A stretch of 64,000 nt of DNA, from positions 62,001 through 126,000 of the forward strand of contig VMSX01000010.1 in the NCBI GenBank assembly GCA_013791905.1, read 5' to 3'. The notes under the pieces were generated by a model. It saw nothing but the letters and a program-made list of their open reading frames with translations, did no database searches and had not been told where the DNA came from. This document shows, piece after piece, positions 54,542-64,000 of this stretch. This DNA comes from Rhodocyclaceae bacterium. GTDB taxonomy: Bacteria > Pseudomonadota > Gammaproteobacteria > Burkholderiales > Rhodocyclaceae. The stretch's first letter is position 1, and every line of letters starts with the position of its first letter. The position numbers and the translations under genes are program-made.

Positions 54542-57233
54542 ACCTCCCATCCCCGCCGACGAAGCGGCACGGCTGCAGGCCCTGCACGCCCTGAACATCC
54601 TTGACACCCCCGCCGAGGAGCGTTTCGACCGTTATACCCGCCTCGCCCAGCACATCCTGCAGACCCCCATCGTGCTGATCAGCCTGATCGATGGCGAGCG
54701 CCAGTGGTTCAAGTCGCGCCAGGGGCTGGACGCGACGGAAACGCCGCGCGACATCTCCTTCTGCGGCCACGCCATCCTCGGCAACGAACTGTTCTGCATC
54801 CCGGATGCCGCCGCCGACCCGCGCTTTGCCGACAACCCCCTGGTCACCGGGGCACCGGACATCCGCTTCTACGCCGGTGAACCACTGACACTGGCCGGTG
54901 GCGAGCACGTCGGCACCCTGTGCGCCATCGACCGCGTGCCGCGCACCCTCAGCGATGCACAGCGCGCGGCCCTGCACGACTTGGCGCAGTGCGTGGCCGA
55001 CGAACTCCAGGTCGAGACGACGCAGACCGCTTTGCAGGACAAGGAGCGGCTGTTGCAGCAATCGTCCGAGAGGGTGCGCAGCATCATCGACACCGTGGTG
55101 GATGGCATCATCACCATCGATGCAGGGGGCTTGATCCAGACGGTCAACCCGGCCACCGAACGCCTGTTCGGCTACGCGGCGGCGGCAATGATCGGGCAAA
55201 ACGTCAAGCTGTTGATGCCCGAGCCCTTCCACAGCGCCCATGACGGCTATCTGCATAATTACACCTCCACCGGCGTAAAAAAGATCATCGGCATCGGCCG
55301 CGAGGTGGTCGGCCGGCGCCAGGACGGCACCACCTTTCCCATGGATCTGGCAGTGGGCGAAATGACGGTCAATGGCGCACGGATGTTCACCGGCATCGTG
55401 CGCGATATCACCGAACGCAAGGCAGCCCAGCACGAGCTGGACCAGTTCAAGAGCACGCTGGACCAGGCGATGGACTGCGTGTTCATGTTCCGGCCGGGTA
55501 CGCTGAAATTCTTCTACGCCAACCGCGGGGCGATCGAGCAGGCGGGCTACAGCATCGATGAGTTACGGCAGATGACGCCCCTCGACCTCAAGCCGCACTT
55601 CGACGAGAACAAGTTCCGCGCAAAGTTGGCGCCGCTGCTCGCGGGAGAAAAGGCCTTGGTGACATTCGAAACCGAGCACCGGCACAAGGACGGCCACCTG
55701 ATTCCCGTGGAAGTCTCTCTCCAATACGTAGCCCCGGCCAATGAACCGCCGCGCTTCGTCAACTTCGTGCGCGACATTTCCGAGCGCAAGAAGATGGAGC
55801 GCATGAAGAGCGAGTTCGTCTCCACCGTCAGCCACGAACTGCGTACCCCGCTCACCTCGATTCGCGGCGCCCTCGGCCTGGTGCTGGGCAAGTTCGGCGC
55901 CGGCATGGCGGACAAGGCCCGGCAATTGCTGGAAACCGCCAACCGCAACAGCGAGCGGCTCACCCTGTTGATCAACGACATCCTGGACCTGGAGAAAATC
56001 GAATCGGGCCGCCTCGACTTCGAGTTCAAGTCATCCGACCTGGTGGCCATTGCGCGCCAGGCCATCAGCGCCAACGAGGGCTACGGCCACCAACACGGTG
56101 TGCGGCTGCGTCTGGTGGCGGCGCCCGAGCAGGCCCGGCTGTGGGCCGACGAGCACCGCCTGCTGCAGGTGTTCGCCAACCTCATTTCCAATGCAGTCAA
56201 ATATTCGCCCCGGGACGGCGAGGTGGAGGTCGGCATCCACGCGACCGACGGGCACTGGCGTGTCAGTGTGCGCGATCATGGCCGGGGCATTCCCGCTGAG
56301 TTTCGCTCGCGCATGTTCCAGCGCTTCGCCCAAGCAGACAGCTCGGACACGCGCGAGAAGGGCGGCACCGGGCTGGGGCTTTCCATCACCAAGGCCATCG
56401 TCGAACGGCATAGCGGCAGCATCGATTACACGACGACGGAAGGCCAGGGCACGGAATTCTTCTTCATCCTGCCGCAGTGGCAGGCAACGCCCGAACCGGC
56501 CGCCGCGACGGATACGCGCCCCTGCATGCTCATCTGCGAGGATAACGCCGATGTGGCCATGGTACTGGGCGAACTGCTGAACCAGGAGGGGATCGCCAGC
56601 GATGTCGCCACGACCGGCGCGGCGGCCAAGGCAATGCTGGGGCGCAAACCTTACCGCGGTCTGCTGCTGGACCTCGGCCTGCCCGACATGGATGGTCTGG
56701 TCCTGCTCCGCGAACTGCGCGCCGACGCAGCGACCCGCGAGCTGCCGGTGGTGGTGGTGTCGGGTCGCACCGCTCCAGGCAACCAGTGGGCCGGGGAGTC
56801 GCTGGCGGTGATCGACTGGCTGCAGAAGCCGGTGGATCGGGAGCGTTTGAGCAGTGTGCTGTCCCATGTGCTGAGCCATGGCCAGCCCCCCCGCATCCTG
56901 CATGTCGAAGATGATCCGGACATCATCCAGGTGACCCAGACACTGATCGAGGAATTGGCCGAATACCATTACGCCACTTCCCTCGCCGCAGCCCGCGCCA
57001 AGCTGCGGGACGCTCATTTCGACCTGCTCCTGCTCGACCTCACTCTGCCCGACGGCTCCGGTACCGAACTGCTGGAGGACCTGCCGTCCGACACTCGAGT
57101 GGTGATATTTTCCGGCCTCGAAACGGGACAGGCATTCAACGAGCAGGTGGTCGCCGCCCTGACCAAGGGCAAGACCTCCAACGAAAAACTGGTGGCCACC
57201 CTGCGCCAGATCATCAATCAGAAACGGGACTGA
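54534..57233 (+). CDS. GAF-PAS-PAS histidine kinase with two C-terminal receivers
   Basis: Cytoplasmic hybrid kinase of 899 residues from ATG 54534, which has GGAG 6 nt upstream; ATG 54522 is the alternative. Domains: GAF (about 20-165; FCGHAILGNELFCIPDAAAD), FixL-like PAS (175-300; His236, Arg256), PAS (305-420), HisKA with His434 (SHELRTPLTS), HATPase (540-660; GGTGLGLSITKAIVERH), first receiver with Asp713 (LLDLGLPDMDG) and second with Asp835 (LLDLTLPDGSG). It has no Hpt, unlike the other hybrid kinases here. The start overlaps the previous gene by 8 bases. Confidence 0.92.
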   Translation: MLEPPIPADEAARLQALHALNILDTPAEERFDRYTRLAQHILQTPIVLISLIDGERQWFKSRQGLDATETPRDISFCGHAILGNELFCIPDAAADPRFADNPLVTGAPDIRFYAGEPLTLAGGEHVGTLCAIDRVPRTLSDAQRAALHDLAQCVADELQVETTQTALQDKERLLQQSSERVRSIIDTVVDGIITIDAGGLIQTVNPATERLFGYAAAAMIGQNVKLLMPEPFHSAHDGYLHNYTSTGVKKIIGIGREVVGRRQDGTTFPMDLAVGEMTVNGARMFTGIVRDITERKAAQHELDQFKSTLDQAMDCVFMFRPGTLKFFYANRGAIEQAGYSIDELRQMTPLDLKPHFDENKFRAKLAPLLAGEKALVTFETEHRHKDGHLIPVEVSLQYVAPANEPPRFVNFVRDISERKKMERMKSEFVSTVSHELRTPLTSIRGALGLVLGKFGAGMADKARQLLETANRNSERLTLLINDILDLEKIESGRLDFEFKSSDLVAIARQAISANEGYGHQHGVRLRLVAAPEQARLWADEHRLLQVFANLISNAVKYSPRDGEVEVGIHATDGHWRVSVRDHGRGIPAEFRSRMFQRFAQADSSDTREKGGTGLGLSITKAIVERHSGSIDYTTTEGQGTEFFFILPQWQATPEPAAATDTRPCMLICEDNADVAMVLGELLNQEGIASDVATTGAAAKAMLGRKPYRGLLLDLGLPDMDGLVLLRELRADAATRELPVVVVSGRTAPGNQWAGESLAVIDWLQKPVDRERLSSVLSHVLSHGQPPRILHVEDDPDIIQVTQTLIEELAEYHYATSLAAARAKLRDAHFDLLLLDLTLPDGSGTELLEDLPSDTRVVIFSGLETGQAFNEQVVAALTKGKTSNEKLVATLRQIINQKRD

Positions 57234-57236
57234 ACC

Positions 57237-57626
57237 ATGACCGACACCCTCAAGATATTGTATGTGGACGATGAACCCGACATCCGCACGATTGTCCAGT
57301 TTGCCCTCGAAGACGAAGTGGGCCTGGAATTGAAGTTGTGCGCGTCGGGCCAAGAGGCGCTGGATCTGCTCGCCCACTACCGGCCGGACCTGATATTGCT
57401 CGATGTGATGATGCCCGGCCTGGATGGCCCATCCACGCTGCAACACCTGCGTGCGCTGCCCGGACTGGCCCATGTGCCGGTGGCCTTTGTCACCGCCAAG
57501 GTGCAAGCCCAGGAAGTCGCGGGGCTCAAGGCCCTGGGGGCCACCGCGGTGATCGCCAAGCCCTTTGATCCCATGTCCCTGCCCGACCAGGTGCGGACGC
57601 TCTGGCAGGCCAGCGTCCATGGCTAG
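57237..57626 (+). CDS. Single-domain response regulator
   Basis: Lone receiver of 129 residues. The acidic pair is in LYVDDEPDI, phospho-Asp56 in LLDVMMPGLDG, Thr in FVTAKV and Lys in AKPFDP. No output domain, so it is probably a phosphate shuttle or acts by protein contact. It lies 3 bp after the two-receiver kinase and overlaps the Hpt-REC-REC gene by 8 bases. Confidence 0.92.
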   Translation: MTDTLKILYVDDEPDIRTIVQFALEDEVGLELKLCASGQEALDLLAHYRPDLILLDVMMPGLDGPSTLQHLRALPGLAHVPVAFVTAKVQAQEVAGLKALGATAVIAKPFDPMSLPDQVRTLWQASVHG

Positions 57627-58814
57627 CCCGCTCGCCGACAAGCAGGCCAAGCTGCTGGCCTTGCGCCAGCGCTGGGCGCTGGAATTGCCCGAGCGGCTGG
57701 CAGCCATGTCCACGAACTGGCGTGAAGCACGCGCCTGCCCGGCGTGGGGCGAAGCCCACACTGCGCTGCTGCGCCAGGCCCACAGTCTGGCGGGTGCGGC
57801 CGGCACCTTCGATTTTCCGCGTCTGGGGCAGGTAGCCAAGCGTCTGGAAGACATTCTCAGCCTGTTGTCGCGGATCACCACGACCCTGTCTCCGCTCCAG
57901 GCCGGCCAGATCGAACGGCTGCTGGAAGAGTTGTCCGCAGTGGCCGCCGCCGGTCCGGAAACCCCTGCCGCCCCCGCGCAGCCGGAGCATGCGGCGAACG
58001 AAGCTACCGCAAGCGCCGCAGTGAACCAACGCATTCTGATCGCCAGCGCTGACGCCACCCTCGCCGAGCAAATTGCCGCCCGACTGGGCGCCCTGGCATG
58101 GGAGAGCCGCATTTGCCACGACGCGACGGCGGCTCTGGCCGCAATGGCAGAAATGGCCGCAGTCCCGCCAGCCGCCGTGCTCGTCGATGTCGTGCTGCCG
58201 GAAGGCAATCCTGCCGGCAGCGGGTTGCTTGGCCAGTTGGCGGCAGCAGACTATCCGCACGGCCCGCTGATCGCCCTCAGCAGCCGCTGGGATTGGCCAG
58301 CCCGCCTGGCTATCGCCCGGTCCGGTGCCGCTGCCTGTTTGCGCAAACCCATCGACGCCGACGCCTTGGCGGACACCCTCGAACGGCTGGTGCGAGGCCG
58401 CAGCAGCGACCCCTATCGCATCGTGGTGGTGGAAGACAGCACGCTGCTGGCCAGACACTATGCCCAGGTACTGTCCGGTGCCGGCATGGTGACCCAGGCC
58501 GTCACGGACCCGGCTATCCTCCTCGACGTCCTTGCTGAACAGCGTCCTGAACTGCTATTGATGGACCTCTACATGCCCGGCTGCACCGGCATCGAGGCGG
58601 CACGTGTGATTCGCCAGGATTCCCAATATGTCAGCCTGCCCATTGTGTTTCTATCTACAGAATCTGGCCTGGCCCAGCAGCAGGAGGCCATGCAAACAGG
58701 AGCCGATGATTTTCTGCACAAGCCGATCTCCGACACCAATCTGATTCAGGCGGTGACTGCCCGGGTCGAGCGTTTTCGCGCACTGGCACGTCAAACTCGC
58801 CGGGGTACGCCAGG

Positions 58815-58818
<4 letters not shown>
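57619..58818 (+). CDS. Hpt-REC-REC protein without output domain
   Basis: Protein of 399 residues. The N-terminal Hpt has His55 ([13 protein letters not shown]). The first receiver (about 130-250) has Asp190 ([11 protein letters not shown]); the second (about 260-385) has Asp316 ([12 protein letters not shown]). Its C-terminal helix ([18 protein letters not shown]) resembles the linker that normally leads into GGDEF in Hpt-REC-REC-GGDEF proteins, but the gene ends there. Start ATG 57619 overlaps the previous stop; the frame from 57565 is rejected. It ends the operon and overlaps the convergent acs-type gene at CTAG. Confidence 0.88.
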
Positions 58819-60782
<1,964 letters not shown>

Positions 60783-60788
60783 CTGATC

Positions 60789-60893
60789 GGTCCCGCCCCT
60801 CCCATCCTCCCCTCGCGGGGAGGTGACTGGGGTTTGCCGCTGACGCGGCTCCGGGTTGGTGGCTGTCGCCGCCTTGGGGCGGCCCTGCTGCGG
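60789..60893. repeat. R3 repeat between acetoacetyl-CoA synthetase and thioesterase genes
   Basis: On the minus strand it reads GGGCCGCCCCAAGGCGGCGA, CAACCCG, CCCCAGTCACC and a CTCCCCGCGAGGGGAG hairpin, matching the other R3 copies. It is open in the synthetase frame, so it could be translated if ATG 60902 is used. Confidence 0.6.
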
Positions 60894-60894
60894 C

Positions 60895-61320
60895 TCAGTC
60901 ATGCGGGTAGATCTCGCGAATGTAGTCGGGCAGCGGCAGCGACTTGCCGGTACCAGGGTTCCACCAGACGATCTTGGCGGCGCCCTCGGCATATAGCGTG
61001 TCGTCGCCGACGCAGCGGATCTCGTAATAGGTCGGCAGACTGCTGCGGCCCGGCTTGCCGATCAGGGTTCGCACTTCGACAGTGGCCGGATAAGTGATGG
61101 GCTTGAAGAAGGTGCAGCTGGCATTGATGATCACCGGCCCTTCATCGACGCCGACCAGCACAGCGAAACCTAGCGATTCCAGCCAGTCGATGCGTGCCTG
61201 CTCGGTGTAGCGGAAATAGACGGTGTTATTGACATGACCCAGCGCATCCATGTCGCCCCAGCGCACAGGAATCCGGAGGGTGTGAACAAAGTGAGTGGGA
61301 TGTTCCATCGTCGAATCCAC
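60895..61320 (-). CDS. 4HBT-family acyl-CoA thioesterase (YbgC/FadM-like)
   Basis: Hotdog thioesterase of 141 residues. The active-site block [31 protein letters not shown] has the catalytic Asp (about residue 18). The family hydrolyses short or medium acyl-CoAs. A second ATG (61308, MEHPTH) is possible. It lies upstream of the acetoacetyl-CoA synthetase and diverges from the ETF-ubiquinone oxidoreductase. Confidence 0.88.
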   Translation of the reverse strand: MDSTMEHPTHFVHTLRIPVRWGDMDALGHVNNTVYFRYTEQARIDWLESLGFAVLVGVDEGPVIINASCTFFKPITYPATVEVRTLIGKPGRSSLPTYYEIRCVGDDTLYAEGAAKIVWWNPGTGKSLPLPDYIREIYPHD

Positions 61321-61341
61321 GAGAAATTGGGTCGATCAAAT

Positions 61342-61375
61342 TATAATCGCGCCTCATCACCGCCTTGGGAGAAAC
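61342..61375 (+). promoter_or_regulatory. Leader of the ETF-ubiquinone oxidoreductase gene
   Basis: TATAAT at 61342-61347 is a consensus -10. A GGGAGA ribosome site (about 61367-61372) lies just before ATG 61376. No good -35 is visible at the right distance. Confidence 0.45.
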
Positions 61376-63022
61376 ATGATGGAGCCAATCGTACGCGAAG
61401 CGATGGAATTCGATGTGGTGGTGGTGGGCGGTGGACCGGCAGGACTGGCTGCTGCCATCCGTCTCAAGCAACTGGATAGCAATCTCAGCGTCTGTCTCAT
61501 CGAAAAGAGCGCCGAGATCGGCGCCCACATCCTTTCCGGCGCAGTGATGGATCCGCGCGCGCTGACCGAATTGTTTCCCGACTGGCAGGAACGCAACGCG
61601 CCACTCGACACGCTCGTCAGTGAAGACCGTTTTCTCCTGCTCACTGCCAGCGGCAGCCGCCAACTGCCGAATGCCCTGCTGCCGGCCTGCTTCCATAACG
61701 ACGGCAATTATGTCATCAGCCTGGGCGAGGTTTGCCGCTGGCTGGGGGAACAGGCCGAGGCGCTGGGCGTCGAGATTTATCCGGGCTTTGCCGCGGCCGA
61801 GTTCATCGAGGAAGACAATCGCATCGTCGGTGTCGTTACCGGCGACATGGGGCTTGCCAAGGATGGCCAGCCTGGCCCGGGCTTTCAACCGGGCATGGAA
61901 CTGCGCGGCAAATACACCCTGTTCGCCGAAGGCTGCCGCGGCCATCTCGGCAAGCGGCTGGAACAGCGCTTCAACCTGCGCGCCGGTGCGGCACCGCAGG
62001 TGTATGGCCTTGGCATCAAGGAACTCTGGGAAGTGCCGGCCGCACAGCATGTGAACGGGCTGGTGATGCACACCGCCGGCTGGCCACTCAGCGCCGATAC
62101 CTACGGCGGCGGCTTCTGCTACCACTACACCAACGCCACGCAACCCAACCTGGTCGCCATCGGCCTGGTCGTCGGCCTCGGCTACAGCAATCCTTATCTG
62201 GCGCCCTTCGAGGAAATGCAGCGGCTCAAGACCCACCCCGCCATCCGCCCGATGCTGGCCGAGGGCACGCGCCTCGCCTATGGTGCGCGGGCGATGACCT
62301 CCGGCGGCTTGCAGGCCCTGCCGAAGCTGATTTTTCCCGGCGGCGCACTGATCGGCGACGATGCCGGCTTTCTTGTCGCCTCGCGCATCAAGGGTTCGCA
62401 CGCCGCCATCAAGTCGGGCATGCTGGCGGCGGAAGCCGCCGCCGCGGCGCTGGCTGAAGGCCGTGGCGGCGACGAACTCATCGCCTATCCGAAAAAGTTT
62501 CGCCAGTCCTGGCTGTTCGACGAACTGCACCAGGCACGCAACTTCAAGCCATTGATGAGCAAGGGCTTGTGGCTCGGCTCACTGCTGTTCGGCATCGATC
62601 AGCAGGTTTTTCGCGGCAAGGCGCCGTGGACACTGGGACTGACCGCCGATCACACCAAACTGAAACTCGCCACGCAGTGCGCGCCGATCGACTATCCCAA
62701 GCCGGACGGCACCCTCACCTTCGACCGGCTGTCCTCGGTCTTTCTCTCCAACACCAATCATGAGGAAGACCAACCCTGCCACCTGCGGCTGAAAGATCCC
62801 GCACTGGCGATCAGCCACAACCTGGCACTGTATGACGCACCCGAGCAGCGCTACTGCCCCGCCGGGGTGTATGAAATCGTCACTGAGAACGACGTCCCGC
62901 GCCTGCAGATCAATGCGCAGAACTGCGTGCACTGCAAAACCTGCGACATCAAGGACCCCGGCCAGAACATCGACTGGGTCACGCCGCAGGGCGGCGAGGG
63001 GCCGATTTATCAGGGGATGTAG
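61376..63022 (+). CDS. Electron transfer flavoprotein-ubiquinone oxidoreductase
   Basis: Membrane-bound enzyme of 548 residues that takes electrons from reduced ETF (fed by acyl-CoA dehydrogenases) to ubiquinone. The FAD-binding motif is FDVVVVGGGPAGLAAAIRL (about residues 12-30), with a second FAD block LIGDDAGFLVASRIKGSHAA. The C-terminal ferredoxin-like domain holds NCVHCKTCDIKDP plus a Cys in RYCPAGVYE, giving the four [4Fe-4S] ligands. ATG 61376 follows a GGGAGA site. It supports the FadE and acyl-CoA dehydrogenase encoded in the same window. Confidence 0.95.
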   Translation: MMEPIVREAMEFDVVVVGGGPAGLAAAIRLKQLDSNLSVCLIEKSAEIGAHILSGAVMDPRALTELFPDWQERNAPLDTLVSEDRFLLLTASGSRQLPNALLPACFHNDGNYVISLGEVCRWLGEQAEALGVEIYPGFAAAEFIEEDNRIVGVVTGDMGLAKDGQPGPGFQPGMELRGKYTLFAEGCRGHLGKRLEQRFNLRAGAAPQVYGLGIKELWEVPAAQHVNGLVMHTAGWPLSADTYGGGFCYHYTNATQPNLVAIGLVVGLGYSNPYLAPFEEMQRLKTHPAIRPMLAEGTRLAYGARAMTSGGLQALPKLIFPGGALIGDDAGFLVASRIKGSHAAIKSGMLAAEAAAAALAEGRGGDELIAYPKKFRQSWLFDELHQARNFKPLMSKGLWLGSLLFGIDQQVFRGKAPWTLGLTADHTKLKLATQCAPIDYPKPDGTLTFDRLSSVFLSNTNHEEDQPCHLRLKDPALAISHNLALYDAPEQRYCPAGVYEIVTENDVPRLQINAQNCVHCKTCDIKDPGQNIDWVTPQGGEGPIYQGM

Positions 63023-63038
63023 TCGGGGGCGGCGCGGC

Positions 63039-64000
63039 TCAACTGTTCCAGCCGGGCACCGGTTCGGCGTTGATGCGTGCAGCGACCTGGGCAAATTCCT
63101 CGGCCTTCACCGGCCGGGAGAACAGGTATCCCTGACCATAAGCGCAACCCATCCGCCGCAGAATATCGAGTTGCGCCTGGGTTTCAATGCCTTCCGCAAT
63201 GACATGCAGGCCGAGGCTGCCGGCCATCGTGACGATGGCATTGACGAGCGCGCGGTCGCTGTTGTCCGCGCTCATGTCGCGGATGAATGACTTGTCGATC
63301 TTCACCGTATCGAGCGAGAAGCGCTTGAGATAAGACAGCGAGGAATAACCGGTACCGAAATCGTCGAGATAGATATGCACGCCGTCGGCACGCAGGCTGT
63401 CGATCCAGGTTTGGGCGATGCCGACGTTGTGCATCAGCACGCCCTCGGTGATTTCGATGGCGATGGCGCCGGCCGGCAGACCGTGCTGCTTGAGCAGCTC
63501 GGCTATCGCCGCAGGCGGCAGGGCGTCCGGAATCTGTCGCACCGAGACATTGACCGAGACATACAGATCGAGGCCGCTGCCGCGCCACGCAGCCGCCTGC
63601 CGGCAGGCCTCGCCCAGCACCATCAGGCCAATCTCGCCAATCAGGCCGATGTCCTCGGCGACCGGGATGAATACGTCCGGCGGCACCATGCCGCGCACCG
63701 GATGCGACCAGCGCAGCAGCGCCTCGGCGCCTACCATCCGGCCAGTGGCGAGCTCGACGACCGGTTGAAATACCAGATACAGTTCCCCGCTATCCACCGC
63801 ATGCCGCAGGTCATCCTCGATCCGGCGACGATGCTCGACGGCAGCCTGCTGGGCAGGATCGAAGTAGCACAAATTGCGACCGCCGGCAGCCTGTGCATTA
63901 TTGAGGGCCAACTCGCTGCTGCGTAACAGCCCCTGCAGATCGGCACCATCGGCGGGAAAGAACGCAATCCCGGCACTCGCGGAAATATCGATATGCTCCT
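63039..64000 (-). CDS. GGDEF-EAL protein, C-terminal part (continues beyond window)
   Basis: The frame is open to the right edge. The first visible part, DISASAGIAFFPADGADLQG, is the end of a GGDEF domain, so the true start is outside the window. The EAL domain (about 63060-63800) appears active: GAEALLRWSHP, VNVSVRQI, IEITEGV, YLDDFGTGYSSL, VKIDKSFI, AEGIETQAQL and QGYLFSRPV. It would degrade c-di-GMP; whether the GGDEF half is active cannot be judged. It is convergent with the ETF-ubiquinone oxidoreductase gene, 16 bp apart. Confidence 0.93.
   Translation of the reverse strand, partial: EHIDISASAGIAFFPADGADLQGLLRSSELALNNAQAAGGRNLCYFDPAQQAAVEHRRRIEDDLRHAVDSGELYLVFQPVVELATGRMVGAEALLRWSHPVRGMVPPDVFIPVAEDIGLIGEIGLMVLGEACRQAAAWRGSGLDLYVSVNVSVRQIPDALPPAAIAELLKQHGLPAGAIAIEITEGVLMHNVGIAQTWIDSLRADGVHIYLDDFGTGYSSLSYLKRFSLDTVKIDKSFIRDMSADNSDRALVNAIVTMAGSLGLHVIAEGIETQAQLDILRRMGCAYGQGYLFSRPVKAEEFAQVAARINAEPVPGWNS

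Noticed and set aside
56031-58208. Minus-strand open frame of 725 codons
   Set aside because: Spans three well-defined signalling genes on the other strand, is of low complexity, and has no recognisable domain.

Overview
The window looks like part of the chromosome of a GC-rich betaproteobacterium, probably Rhodocyclaceae-like. This is inferred from codon use, from the beta-oxidation and DUF1302/DUF1329 gene sets, and from the linked dapC-dapD-pilU-dapE-prmB genes. No rRNA, tRNA, CRISPR array, prophage or insertion sequence was seen. Both window ends cut through genes: smc on the left and a GGDEF-EAL gene on the right.

Layout. (1) 1-4128: smc (minus, truncated by the edge), diverging from the azlCD branched-chain amino-acid exporter pair. 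(2) 4188-12236, minus: a fatty-acid beta-oxidation array read fadB, fadA, DUF4442 thioesterase-like, fadD, acyl-CoA dehydrogenase. It is driven by a near-perfect sigma70 promoter with a palindromic operator just downstream of the -10. (3) 12453-19122, plus: a four-gene envelope cassette (DUF1302, DUF1329, Ycf48-like beta-propeller, MMPL/RND transporter), probably for a hydrophobic substrate. (4) 19166-25449, minus: a second beta-oxidation operon, tetR(PsrA-like)-fadE-thiolase-fadJ. The tetR promoter carries the same operator motif as fadB, so one repressor probably controls both. (5) 25837-28950: a PAS-type chemoreceptor, a small HAMP-like membrane protein and a LapA-domain protein. (6) 29200-35149, plus: queF, then lysine/peptidoglycan genes dapC, dapD and dapE with pilU between them, then prmB. 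(7) 35234-37368: two type II toxin-antitoxin pairs (ccdAB-like and dinJ/yafQ-like) flanking an rRNA pseudouridine synthase gene and a REP pair. rlmJ follows.

(8) 38738-58818, plus: the most unusual region, a 20-kb run of ten tightly packed signalling genes. It holds three large hybrid kinases each ending in an Hpt domain, a GAF/PAS kinase with two receivers, a HisKA_2 kinase, a REC-PAS-DHp protein with no ATPase domain, a REC-EAL c-di-GMP phosphodiesterase, a pseudo-receiver/receiver protein, a lone receiver, and an Hpt-REC-REC protein. Three of the kinases have PAS domains resembling the FixL heme domain, with the heme-ligand His and distal Arg positions kept. The only recognisable output domain is the EAL domain, so I infer a multi-input phosphorelay converging on c-di-GMP. 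(9) 58815-63022: acetoacetyl-CoA synthetase and a thioesterase (minus), then ETF-ubiquinone oxidoreductase (plus), matching the fatty-acid/ketone theme. (10) 63039-64000: the C-terminal part of a GGDEF-EAL protein.

A second theme is dispersed small repeats. At least four families (called R1-R4 here) recur between genes, and some copies have become part of coding sequence. Examples are the N-terminus of DapE, a linker in FadJ, and a roughly 70-residue REC-Hpt linker in the first hybrid kinase, where two paralogues in the same operon show the insertion-free state.
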